Below the pieces are notes generated by a model. The model did not search any database. It saw nothing but the letters and a program-made list of their open reading frames with translations, and was not told the origin of the DNA. From Pirellulales bacterium (GTDB lineage: Bacteria > Planctomycetota > Planctomycetia > Pirellulales > JAEUIK01), in the NCBI GenBank assembly GCA_019745975.1, contig JAIESQ010000038.1:1-64000 (forward strand): a DNA stretch of 64,000 nt. The letters are read 5' to 3'. Below are positions 20,172 through 28,509 of this stretch, one piece after another; the first letter of the stretch is position 1; each line of letters starts with the position of its first letter. The position numbers and the translations under genes are program-made.

Positions 20172-20939
20172 GATCGTGTGCCCGCCGTCGGCCACGAAGA
20201 CCGCGCCGGTGCAGTAGCCGGCCCCTTCGCCGGCCAGGAAGATCGCCAAGGGAGCGATCTCGTCGGGCTGGGCCATGTGGCGCAGCGGCAGCTCGTCGGT
20301 AAACTTTTTCAGGATCTCATCCGTCTCCCATAGCGCGCGGCTGAACTTGGTCTTCACCAGCCCTGGGCAGATGGCGTTGACGCGCACGCGGGCCGGGCCC
20401 CACTCGGCGGCCAGCACCTTGGTGAGCGATAACAGTGCCGTCTTGCTGACGCTGTAAATTCCCAAGAGCGGCTCGGGGCTGATGCCACCGATGCTCGAGA
20501 TATTGATGATCGAGCCGCCGCCGCGCTCCTGCATCGAGGGGAAACAGCGCTTCGAAATCTCGAAGGGCCCTTTGACGTTGACGTCCATGATCTTGTCGAA
20601 GACGGCCTCGTCGGAGTTGATCACTGGGCCGAAGACGGGGTTCGTGGCCGCGTTGTTCACCAGGATGTCGACACCGCCGAACTGCTTGATCGTTTGATCC
20701 ACCAGCGAGCGGGCCTGGTCCATGTCGCCCATGTGAGCGGCGATGGCGGCCGATTGTCCGCCGGCTGCGCGAATCTTCCCCGCGACTTCTTCGACCGCCT
20801 CCTGCTTGCGGCTGCTGACGACAACCTTGGCGCCGAACTCGGCGAGCCCCAGGGCGATCGACTCGCCGATCCCCTTGCTGGCCCCGGTGACGATGGCGAC
20901 TTTGCCGGTGAGATCGAACTTGGAACGGATGGATGACAT
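20169..20939 (-). CDS. Short-chain dehydrogenase/reductase (LvaD-like context)
   Basis: A 256-residue classical SDR: T-G-A-S-K-G-I-G at residues 15-22, N-N-A-A-T near 92, the catalytic Ser in I-S-S-I-G-G near 145, and Y-x-x-x-K as Y-S-V-S-K. Proteins of this type oxidise or reduce a hydroxy/keto acyl substrate using NAD(P). With the ACAD-like and APH-type genes downstream, an LvaD-like 4-oxo/4-hydroxyacyl-CoA reductase is plausible; a generic FabG-like enzyme is the alternative. AAGGG precedes ATG 20939. Confidence 0.88.
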   Translation of the reverse strand: MSSIRSKFDLTGKVAIVTGASKGIGESIALGLAEFGAKVVVSSRKQEAVEEVAGKIRAAGGQSAAIAAHMGDMDQARSLVDQTIKQFGGVDILVNNAATNPVFGPVINSDEAVFDKIMDVNVKGPFEISKRCFPSMQERGGGSIINISSIGGISPEPLLGIYSVSKTALLSLTKVLAAEWGPARVRVNAICPGLVKTKFSRALWETDEILKKFTDELPLRHMAQPDEIAPLAIFLAGEGAGYCTGAVFVADGGHTI

Positions 20940-21024
20940 AACTAGCCCTTGGATCGCACGACGTGGCGGTTCGCTCATCATTGCAGAAGTGCTTGGGCAG
21001 AATACTAGATGAACTTGGCCACCG

Positions 21025-21471
21025 CTAGGGTGCCGCGGCATCAGCCATCGTCACCACGTTGATCTCGGGCAATTTCGATAGCCGATAGTCGTTTGTCAGG
21101 AATGCGGTCGCCTTGGCCATCAACGCAGTAGCGAGCTGTATTGCATCGGGAGTCCGCAAGTTGTGCGCCGCCCGCAATCGCGCCGCGGAGTCCGCGATGT
21201 CGGACACAACCGGATAGACTGCGACGTCCGACGAAGTCGAGAGAATGGACCGATAGCGTGCAACAAGGTCATGCCGATTCTGACGATACGGATGCACAAG
21301 CACTTCCGTAATTGTGATAGACGAAGTCACATAGTGAATGCTGCCGGATTCCACCGCCGCAAAGAACTGCTCGACAATCGGCAAGAAACTCGGATGTTCC
21401 TCAATCAAGTAGATAAACGGAGCGCTGTCGACGGCAACGATTGATCCTCGCAGAGAATCTAGCCATCCCAT
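21025..21471 (-). CDS. PIN-domain toxin (VapC-like ribonuclease)
   Basis: A 148-residue PIN-fold protein. The acidic metal-site residues are in place: D15 (V-A-V-D-S), E56 (I-T-E-V-L), D109 (T-P-D-A-I-Q) and D128 (T-N-D-Y-R). PIN toxins cleave tRNA or mRNA unless bound by their antitoxin. The start ATG 21471 overlaps the end of the upstream antitoxin-like gene by 13 bases, the usual order for a type II pair. The longer open frame begins earlier but would overlap the antitoxin much more. Confidence 0.85.
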   Translation of the reverse strand: MGWLDSLRGSIVAVDSAPFIYLIEEHPSFLPIVEQFFAAVESGSIHYVTSSITITEVLVHPYRQNRHDLVARYRSILSTSSDVAVYPVVSDIADSAARLRAAHNLRTPDAIQLATALMAKATAFLTNDYRLSKLPEINVVTMADAAAP

Positions 21472-21680
21472 GAGTCGCGCTCGCGATTCAAGTACTCGTC
21501 GACGTCGATGGTGGACCAAATCTCTTTGCCAAGTCCCTTTAGCTCGAGAATTCGCGGTCGAACCGACGGTGCGTCGTTCGCGCTGACGAGCTTCTCAACC
21601 TCGCGCAGTATCTCGTGCTGCTGTTCTTGCGAGAGCAGACGAATCTGATCGAGCACGTCACGAGTAGGGTCGGTTGCCAT
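21459..21680 (-). CDS. Antitoxin-like protein of PIN toxin
   Basis: A 73-residue protein with a helical N-terminal half (Q-E-Q-Q-H-E-I-L-R-E-V-E) and a C-terminal tail ending in E-Y-L-N-R-E-R-D-S-W-D, typical of the toxin-wrapping tail of small type II antitoxins. I do not see a sure DNA-binding fold. ATG 21680 is preceded by GAGAT; a GTG six codons earlier is an alternative. Assigned mainly by size, position and overlap with the PIN gene. Confidence 0.65.
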   Translation of the reverse strand: MATDPTRDVLDQIRLLSQEQQHEILREVEKLVSANDAPSVRPRILELKGLGKEIWSTIDVDEYLNRERDSWDG

Positions 21681-21731
21681 GATGGTATCTCGATCCACAT
21701 TTTAGCACTTGACGACGGATCGTGCGGCCCA

Positions 21732-23429
21732 TCAGCCGTAATTCAACCGCGGCGGCGTGCCGCGCTGGATCGGCACGTCGAGCAATCGCGGACGGTCGCC
21801 GGCCAGCGAGTCGCGCACGCGATCGGCCAGTTGCGCGGGGTCTTCAATTCGCTCGGCCTCGACGCCCAAGGAGCGAGCGAGACTAACGAAATCGACCTCG
21901 GGCCCGGCCAGGTCCATGCCGAGGAAGTTGCCCGCCTTGGCCTGCGGCAAACCGATCTGCCCGGCGCCGACTTTGAGAATCTGATACTGGGCGTTGTTGC
22001 AGATCACAAACGTGACGGGAATCTTGTACTTCGCCGCGGTCCACAGGCCCTGAATACCGTACATCGACGCGCCTTCGCCCAGCATGGCCAGCACCGGACG
22101 CTCGGGCCAAGCCAACTGGACCCCGATCGCGCAGCCGAGCCCCCAGCCCAGGGCCCAACCGCGATGGCCGAAGTAGCCGGTCGTGTTCTTGAGCATGCCG
22201 AGTCGTTCGAACATGTTGTTGGTCGTGGTGACCGCTTCTTCGACAACGGCGACATCGGGTGGCAGCACGCGGGCGATGCTCGTCATCAACGTGAGCGGCG
22301 TCAGCGGCCGGGCCGATCGTTCTTTTTCGGCCGCCGATTGCAGCGTGGCTTTCATCTGTTCGCGGACAGCGCGGGCTTTTTCGATGCGCTGGACGGCGGT
22401 GGCGCGAGCCGCGTCGGTCAGGCGGCCGCGCAATAGCTCGGTCAGTTCGGCCAGACCACATTTGGTGTCCCCCAAGATGCCGACTTCGACGGGATAGTTT
22501 TTTCCGATCTGCCACTGGTCTTCGTCAAGTTGCACCAGGCGGACATGTTCGGGGATGGCGCGCCACGGCTCGAAGTAAACGTATTGCCGCAGCAGGTCCA
22601 TACCGACGACAAAGATGACGTCGTAGTCGGCGAGCCGTGCCCGCACTTCGGGCGACCAGAGCGGCAATCCAATCGCGTAGAGCGGATGGTCGGCCGGAAA
22701 CGGCAATCGCCCGTGCGTGGTGCCCGATTCGGAGAGGACCGGCGCGCCGAGCGTTTCGGCCAGGGCGACCAGTTCGGCGACGGCATCGCGTTCGGTGACG
22801 CGGCTGCCGGCAAGGATTGCGGGGTTTTTCGCGCCCGCGAGCACTTCGGCTGCTTTGGCCAACGCCTCGACAGGCGGGCGTGTGCGGGTGTTCAAGCGCG
22901 GCGGCACCGTTGTTTCCAGCTCTGCGACTTCGGCCTGAACGTCCATCGGGATGGAGAGGAAGACCGGCCCCGTCGGCGGCGTGAGGGCCGCTTGCATGGC
23001 GCGCCGCAAGGCCGTCGGCACATCTTGCACTCGGGTGACTTCGTACGACCACTTCGTCCAGGGCTGGGCGACCGAGACCATGTCGCCCCAGAGGATCGGC
23101 TCTTCGAGGGCCAGGCGGCGGTCGCTCTGGCCGGCCGTGACCAGCAGTGGAGTGCCTTCACGATAGGCGTTGTAAAGCATCCCCATGGCGTTCCCCAGCC
23201 CGCAGCTAACGTGCAGGTTGACGACACCCAGGCCGGCCGACGCCTGGGCGTAGCCGTCGGCAATGGCCATGACGGGGGTTTCGTGCAGTGCGAGGATGTA
23301 CTGGAACCGCTTATCGGCGGCCAGCGCGTCCATGAAGGGCAACTCGGTGGTGCCGGGATTGCCAAAAATGTGTCGCACGCCGGACTCGGCGAGCATGTCG
23401 AGGATGGCGTGGCTGCCGGTGGTTTTCAT
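21732..23429 (-). CDS. Thiamine diphosphate enzyme, benzoylformate decarboxylase-like
   Basis: A 565-residue three-domain ThDP enzyme. The N-terminal PYR domain has G-N-P-G-T-T-E-L-P-F (residues 24-33) and the catalytic Glu50 in A-L-H-E, with the active-site His in N-L-H-V-S-C-G. The C-terminal domain has the ThDP/Mg motif as G-E-G...N-N (V-I-C-N-N), where Asp is usual. The arrangement resembles benzoylformate decarboxylase and related 2-keto acid decarboxylases or acetolactate synthase-like enzymes; the substrate is not predictable. Start ATG 23429; the longer frame has no better start. Confidence 0.87.
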   Translation of the reverse strand: MKTTGSHAILDMLAESGVRHIFGNPGTTELPFMDALAADKRFQYILALHETPVMAIADGYAQASAGLGVVNLHVSCGLGNAMGMLYNAYREGTPLLVTAGQSDRRLALEEPILWGDMVSVAQPWTKWSYEVTRVQDVPTALRRAMQAALTPPTGPVFLSIPMDVQAEVAELETTVPPRLNTRTRPPVEALAKAAEVLAGAKNPAILAGSRVTERDAVAELVALAETLGAPVLSESGTTHGRLPFPADHPLYAIGLPLWSPEVRARLADYDVIFVVGMDLLRQYVYFEPWRAIPEHVRLVQLDEDQWQIGKNYPVEVGILGDTKCGLAELTELLRGRLTDAARATAVQRIEKARAVREQMKATLQSAAEKERSARPLTPLTLMTSIARVLPPDVAVVEEAVTTTNNMFERLGMLKNTTGYFGHRGWALGWGLGCAIGVQLAWPERPVLAMLGEGASMYGIQGLWTAAKYKIPVTFVICNNAQYQILKVGAGQIGLPQAKAGNFLGMDLAGPEVDFVSLARSLGVEAERIEDPAQLADRVRDSLAGDRPRLLDVPIQRGTPPRLNYG

Positions 23430-23517
23430 AGCGGCCAGTGTACGCCCGCCAACCTCCCGAGCCAATGCAATGCGTACTATGCAGCGACGAAAGTTACCTC
23501 GAAGCGGCCGAGTGCAG

Positions 23518-24264
23518 TCAATTCGCAGGGACTCTGCGATTTCCGCGGGCCGGCATACGGGGCGCGAAATACCAAACACCGCGCCGCTCGACCCATTGTT
23601 GTTCGACAACGACCGCGTGCGCCGCGTCACCTGCTAGTTCGGAACCGATTCGCACGACAACGCTGGCTCTGCCGTCGCGGTGCTTGACCGAAACCAGGTC
23701 GATCGTGCGGATGCTGCGGGCGTCGATTCCCGAGGCGTCGTCGGGCGGCGGTGGTTGCGGAACCGTCGTTTGCGAGTACCAGCGGCGCAGGTCGCGATCG
23801 CGCGCCGGATCGGTCATCGCCAGCATGCTCACCAGATCGCCATCGAGCCAGGCTGCCGTTAGCAAGGGCGCACGCTGCTTCAGATTGGGCGGAAAGCTCG
23901 GCGCTGTACCCGACTCGGTGCTTCGCTCTCTCAAAATCAAGAAACCACAGAGTGTGGCGGCCGACAGCGCGAGCGCGGGGACTCGGATGGGCCAGCGATG
24001 GAACAACCAGACTGGCAGGTCGTGCCCCAGCATACGGAGAATTCGTCGGATTGTCAGTCCTTCGCGCAGGACTACCTCGTGCGACTTCCATGCCGACATA
24101 AAACTGCGTGCGACGACACGGATGCGCGATGGACTGCGAACCGCCGCCAGTCGGCCGGCCTCCATGCGAAACCAGCGTCGACAACCTGCGCACCAAAGCA
24201 ATTGCGCCGATGCGTCCCACACCGACAACCTGCTTCGGCACTTAGGGCAGGTCAACGACGGCAT
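23518..24264 (-). CDS. Zinc-ribbon membrane protein of unknown function
   Basis: A 248-residue protein. The N-terminal zinc ribbon is C-P-K-C (residues 6-9) and C-A-G-C-R-R-W about 20 residues later. A membrane helix follows at about 105-122 and the rest is an exported or cytoplasmic domain ending in a V-x-V-R-I-G-S / V-V-V-E-Q-Q-W-V-E-R-R-G-V-W-Y-F region that resembles a small NTF2-like or lipocalin-type beta sheet. It starts at ATG 24264. Its role is unknown. Confidence 0.65.
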   Translation of the reverse strand: MPSLTCPKCRSRLSVWDASAQLLWCAGCRRWFRMEAGRLAAVRSPSRIRVVARSFMSAWKSHEVVLREGLTIRRILRMLGHDLPVWLFHRWPIRVPALALSAATLCGFLILRERSTESGTAPSFPPNLKQRAPLLTAAWLDGDLVSMLAMTDPARDRDLRRWYSQTTVPQPPPPDDASGIDARSIRTIDLVSVKHRDGRASVVVRIGSELAGDAAHAVVVEQQWVERRGVWYFAPRMPARGNRRVPAN

Positions 24265-24407
24265 ACGGACGGCCGGCGAGCGGTTTCGGTACGCAGGCTG
24301 CGCGTGTCCGCTCATAGCCACCTTGCCGACAGGACCCAAGTGGTGCGACGGCGCGGGCGGCCAACGTCGGCGTGCCCGACCAATCGAGCGCTCCACGAGT
24401 CTTGAAA

Positions 24408-25382
24408 CTAGGGACGCGCGAAATTGGGGCTCGTTTCGTCTCGGCCAGTGCCGGTCCATAACCGGTTATTGCCGAAGGGGAGCGTGCCAGTCGTCTGCGG
24501 CTGCGCCACGCCATTGACCACGACGTAGCCAAGTTCCTCCAAGGTCAGGCTTTCCACGTGATTATCGAGGAACACGACATTGGCGCGGCCGTTATGTCGC
24601 GCGTCGGCCGGAGAAAAGTAGATGGTGATGTCGGTCCCGGTTTCGTCGGGACCGTACGGATCAAAGCCGGCGATTTTCGACGGCGATGGGCTGTCAACGG
24701 TCAAGCCGTCCGGGCGAACGCGCATGTGGGGCGGATCGAGCGTCATCGAATGGCCGCCGTGCGGCAGTCCTCCTCCACGACTATCGCCGAACGCGATCGT
24801 GCGCGAGGCGTCGCGCACGTTGCGCACCGGAAAGTTCAGCACCAAGGTCGACAGATCCCCGTCCACCAGGTTGCGACTGTTCCCCAAGTACTGAAAGTTG
24901 TATCCATACGCGCCGTTGCGAATGCTGCGCTGATCGGGAAACGACGGATTGTTCGGCGCCAGTGCGGGATCGAAGAACACCTCCTGATCAAGCGGCACCA
25001 AGGTATACGTTGGATCAGTGATGCCCGCGGCCAAAATCACGTCGGGATTCTGCGCGGGGCGACCCACGAAGTCCGAAATCAACCATTGCCAACGCGGACG
25101 CACGACGCCGTATTGATTGACAACGGCGGGATCCTCCCAGCGGTAGGGGGGATAGCAGCCGTAGTGATCGTGGTATTGAATGATCGCGAGTCCCAATTGG
25201 CGCAGATTTGACTTGCACTGCGTCGAGCGACCGTTCTCGCGCGCCTTGAGCAACGCAGGGAGCGTCAGGGCAGCCAGCAGCGAAATGATGCCAATGACAA
25301 TCAGCATTTCGATCAACGTGAACCCATTGATGCCGCGGCGGCGCACCGCAGCGCCGCGGCGATTTGCTGACATAGATTTCAT
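24408..25382 (-). CDS. DUF1559 pseudopilin-like secreted protein
   Basis: A 324-residue protein of the planctomycete DUF1559 (type II pseudopilin-like) family. The prepilin peptidase site is at G20/F21 ([17 protein letters not shown], Glu at +5), followed by a long hydrophobic helix and an extracytoplasmic domain. The C-terminus has [13 protein letters not shown], near the H-x9-D-G motif of this family. GGGAG precedes ATG 25382, and a sigma-54-type box lies about 120 bases upstream. It probably forms fibre-like or secretion-associated structures; the exact role is not established. Confidence 0.88.
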   Translation of the reverse strand: MKSMSANRRGAAVRRRGINGFTLIEMLIVIGIISLLAALTLPALLKARENGRSTQCKSNLRQLGLAIIQYHDHYGCYPPYRWEDPAVVNQYGVVRPRWQWLISDFVGRPAQNPDVILAAGITDPTYTLVPLDQEVFFDPALAPNNPSFPDQRSIRNGAYGYNFQYLGNSRNLVDGDLSTLVLNFPVRNVRDASRTIAFGDSRGGGLPHGGHSMTLDPPHMRVRPDGLTVDSPSPSKIAGFDPYGPDETGTDITIYFSPADARHNGRANVVFLDNHVESLTLEELGYVVVNGVAQPQTTGTLPFGNNRLWTGTGRDETSPNFARP

Positions 25383-25504
25383 GCGACGGCTCCCACGTGC
25401 AAACGATTGATTTTGCAGTCGTCGTGACGCCGGGCGCCGTAGCGCATTCACGTTCACGCGCGCGCCGAGGCACGCCGACTGCGTGACTGGTGCGTCAGCG
25501 ACTA

Positions 25505-25520
25505 AGCACTTTAGGTGCCG
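25505..25520 (-). promoter_or_regulatory. Candidate sigma-54 promoter for the pseudopilin gene
   Basis: The minus-strand box CGGCACCTAAAGTGCT matches the -24/-12 pattern GG-N10-GC, with GGCAC at -24 and TGC at -12 (consensus TGGCACG-N4-TTGC). It lies about 120 bases before the pseudopilin start and is divergent from the histidine kinase gene. A sigma-54-dependent regulator is encoded next to it. Confidence 0.45.
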
Positions 25521-25661
25521 AAGCTTTGTGTTCGCACGCAAGTCGCGTTGCTCGTCCAGGTTGTGTCAAGATGAGACTTGGCTCAGAATAGAACCCTTCG
25601 CGTCGGGCGTCGAAAGCGTCGCCGACGTTGGCGAAAAACTCACCGCGCTGGCAGATCGCGC

Positions 25662-27065
25662 ATGCGTTGGCCTCTCCGGCACCAGATCCTTTGGCCCCTG
25701 GCGGGGAGCATGCTGGTCACGCTCGTGGCCGCCAGCATGCTGACTGCCTATCTTCAAGCCCGCCAGCAGGAGGCGGAAATCGCAGCGCAGCTCGACGCCT
25801 TGAGCGAGACGCTGCGCCGGTCGAACTTTCCACTGACCGACCACGTGCTGGAGCAGATGCGCGGGCTCTCGGGGGCAGAGTTCTTGCTGGCGAATGCTTC
25901 GGGACCGCGCCTGGCGACCGCTGGGGTGGCATCGCTCTTGAACCGGGGAATGCCGCAGGCCGCCGAACCGGCCAGCGCCGGGCGGTTGGGCACCACGGTC
26001 ACGGTAGCGGACGAATCGTACTTTCATCGCGTTGTTAACCTGGGAAGCCGCTCCGCGACGTCGCCGGCCACCACATTGCACGTGTTCTATCCCGAGCGAA
26101 GTTGGCGCGAAGCACGGGGCAAAGCGATCCAACCCGCCTTGATCGTCGGGGCGGCCGCGGTGGGGCTTGCGACCGTGTTGGCCACGGTGCTAGCGCGGCG
26201 TTGGAGCCGCCCCATCGCCCTGTTGCGGCGACAAATTGCTGGCATGGCCGAAGGCGACTACACGGGGATCACGCTCCCCCGGCGAAACGACGAGCTTCGC
26301 GATCTGGTCTCGTCGGCCAACGCATTGGCCGCGCAACTGGTAAGTCTGACCGCGGCGGTCCGGCGCTCGGAGCGACTCGCCGTGCTGGGTCAACTCAGCG
26401 GTGGCATGGCCCACGATTTGCGAAACACCGTGACCGGCGCCAGGATGGCCCTGCAACTGCACGCGAGAAGCTGTGCTGCCGACGACGAAAGCCTTGAAGT
26501 CGCGCTGCGCCAAATGGGACTGATCGAGGAGTACCTGCGGCGATTCCTCGTGGCCGGCAAGCCCGAGCAACTGCAGCGCGCGAGGACTGACCTGGGCGAA
26601 CTGATCGAAGAAATCGTACGTCTGGTCGAGCCGGCCTGTCGTCATCGCCGAGTTCGGCTGGAAGTTGAGTTACCCTCAGATTCGTCACCCATTTGGGCTG
26701 ATGCCGGACAATTACGGCAGTTATTCCTGAATCTCTTGCTTAACGGGTTCGAGGCGGCCGGCGCCGGCGGCTGGGTGCGAGTTACGATGATGCAAGCCAG
26801 CACGAGCGCGCGGATCCGTGTCGTCGACAGCGGACCCGGGCTCGACCCCACGATTCGCGATCGCTTGTTCGAGCCTTTTGCCACGACGAAACCCGAAGGG
26901 CTCGGTCTGGGGCTGGCCGTTGCCCGGCAAGTTGTTGAGGCTCATGGCGGCACAATCGCGTGCATCGAGTACGACGGTCGGACAGCGTTCGAGGTCGTAC
27001 TACCCGTGGGCAATGGCGACGTATCGAGGCAACAGCAACCGATCGACGGCGTCCTGCAAACCTAG
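25662..27065 (+). CDS. Membrane sensor histidine kinase
   Basis: A 467-residue sensor kinase: membrane helix 1 (about 8-30), a ~130-residue periplasmic sensor domain, helix 2 (about 150-175), HAMP (about 175-230), phospho-acceptor His251 in GGMAHDLRNTVTGARM, and an HATPase domain with N-L-L-L-N-G (N box), D-S-G-P-G-L (G1) and G-L-G-L-G-L (G2). The H box is the NtrB-like type. It pairs with the sigma-54 response regulator 18 bases downstream. ATG 25662 is chosen over a TTG-initiated frame 28 codons earlier. Confidence 0.92.
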   Translation: MRWPLRHQILWPLAGSMLVTLVAASMLTAYLQARQQEAEIAAQLDALSETLRRSNFPLTDHVLEQMRGLSGAEFLLANASGPRLATAGVASLLNRGMPQAAEPASAGRLGTTVTVADESYFHRVVNLGSRSATSPATTLHVFYPERSWREARGKAIQPALIVGAAAVGLATVLATVLARRWSRPIALLRRQIAGMAEGDYTGITLPRRNDELRDLVSSANALAAQLVSLTAAVRRSERLAVLGQLSGGMAHDLRNTVTGARMALQLHARSCAADDESLEVALRQMGLIEEYLRRFLVAGKPEQLQRARTDLGELIEEIVRLVEPACRHRRVRLEVELPSDSSPIWADAGQLRQLFLNLLLNGFEAAGAGGWVRVTMMQASTSARIRVVDSGPGLDPTIRDRLFEPFATTKPEGLGLGLAVARQVVEAHGGTIACIEYDGRTAFEVVLPVGNGDVSRQQQPIDGVLQT

Positions 27066-27083
27066 ACATCGAGGTATCGAACC

Positions 27084-28469
27084 ATGAGTCACGTGCTCAT
27101 TGTCGACGACGAGGAAAGCATCTCCTGGGCGCTGGGGCGCATGGCGCGCGACGAAGGGCACGAGGTGAGTGTAGCTCCCTCGGCTGAGGAGGCGCTGGCC
27201 TTGATTGAGCGCCGGCGGCCGGATGTCGTCATGCTCGATGTGCGACTGCCAGGCCTGGACGGGCTCTCGGCACTTTCGCGGATGCAGCCGCTACTGGCTG
27301 GTGCGCCGGTCGTCGTCATGACGGCTTTTGGCAGCCTCGACGTGGCAGTCGGCGCGTTTGGGCGTGGCGCTTTTGAGTATCTCGTGAAACCGTTTGACCT
27401 GAGCCAGGCTTGCTTGGTCTTGCGGCGCGCGCTCTCCGACGCACAACAAGGCAGCAACAAGTCGGAGCCCCTATCCAACGACCTGGAGTGTTCCGACTTT
27501 TTGGGTCGCAGTGCCGCGATGCAGGAGGTCTACAAGCGGATTGCACTGGCGGCGCCAACGGGCGCGCCCGTGCTGTTAACCGGCGAGAGCGGCACCGGGA
27601 AAGAGTTGGCAGCCAGAGCCATTCATCGCCACTCCCTGCAGGCGGACGGACCTTGGGTGCCCGTCAACGTGGCCTCGCTCAGCCCGACGCTCGTGGAAAG
27701 TGAATTGTTTGGTCACGCGCGCGGCGCCTTCACCGGCGCCGACGCGGCGCGGCAAGGTTTGCTCGAGCTGGCATCAGGCGGGACGGTTTTTTTCGACGAA
27801 GTAGCCGACATCCCACTTAGCGTTCAGGTGAAGCTACTGCGCGTTCTCGAACAACAGGAAGTCACGCCTGTGGGCGAGACGCGGCCACGTAAGACGAGTT
27901 TCCGCGTCGTCGCCGCCACGCACCGCGACTTGCGCGCGGCGGTACGCGACGGTACGTTTCGCGAAGATCTGTATTATCGCCTGGCGGTGTTGCCCATTGA
28001 GCTGCCACCGCTGCGCCAGCGCGCTGAGGACATTCCACTGTTGGCCGAACATTTCCTGCGGCTGGTTCGTCCTGTCGGCGCCGCGCCGCTGCGACTATCG
28101 GTGGCGACGCTCGAGGAGCTGTCGCGCCGGCCCTGGGCTGGCAATGTCCGAGAACTGCGCAACGCGGTCGAAGCCGCGGCGCTTTTGGCCCGCAGTGGCG
28201 AGATCCTGCCGGAACACCTGCCGACCAACATCGCTCCGCTGGCGAGCGTGCCTGAAACACCTTCGCTGGCGGCTGTCGTGCGGGCTTGGGCCAACGAGCG
28301 GCTCAATCAGCCGACGTTGCCGCAGTCGCTTTACGAAGACTTCTTGAAGGGCGTGGAGCCGGCGTTGTTCGCGGCAGTGCTCGAACGTACGAGCCACAAT
28401 CGGGCCGCGGCCGCCAACGTGCTGGGCCTGCACCGCGCGACGTTGCGCAAAAAGCTCAACGGCGATTAG
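27084..28469 (+). CDS. Sigma-54-dependent response regulator (NtrC family)
   Basis: A 461-residue NtrC-type activator. The receiver domain has phospho-acceptor Asp52 (V-V-M-L-D-V), the AAA+ domain Walker A at residues 167-174 (GESGTGKE), the sigma-54 contact loop GAFTGA at 214-219 and a Walker B F-F-D-E-V; the C-terminal Fis-type HTH is A-A-A-N-V-L-G-L-H-R-A-T-L. With the upstream kinase it would activate sigma-54 promoters when phosphorylated, possibly the one before the pseudopilin gene, as PilR does for pilA. Confidence 0.95.
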   Translation: MSHVLIVDDEESISWALGRMARDEGHEVSVAPSAEEALALIERRRPDVVMLDVRLPGLDGLSALSRMQPLLAGAPVVVMTAFGSLDVAVGAFGRGAFEYLVKPFDLSQACLVLRRALSDAQQGSNKSEPLSNDLECSDFLGRSAAMQEVYKRIALAAPTGAPVLLTGESGTGKELAARAIHRHSLQADGPWVPVNVASLSPTLVESELFGHARGAFTGADAARQGLLELASGGTVFFDEVADIPLSVQVKLLRVLEQQEVTPVGETRPRKTSFRVVAATHRDLRAAVRDGTFREDLYYRLAVLPIELPPLRQRAEDIPLLAEHFLRLVRPVGAAPLRLSVATLEELSRRPWAGNVRELRNAVEAAALLARSGEILPEHLPTNIAPLASVPETPSLAAVVRAWANERLNQPTLPQSLYEDFLKGVEPALFAAVLERTSHNRAAAANVLGLHRATLRKKLNGD

Positions 28470-28509
28470 CGATGCAGATCATCGATGCCACGCTGTTCGG
28501 AGCACCCAG

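Noticed and set aside
22530-23687. 385-codon plus-strand open frame opposite the ThDP enzyme gene
   Set aside because: Antisense shadow of a clearly conserved enzyme; composition is His/Arg-rich and no family is visible.
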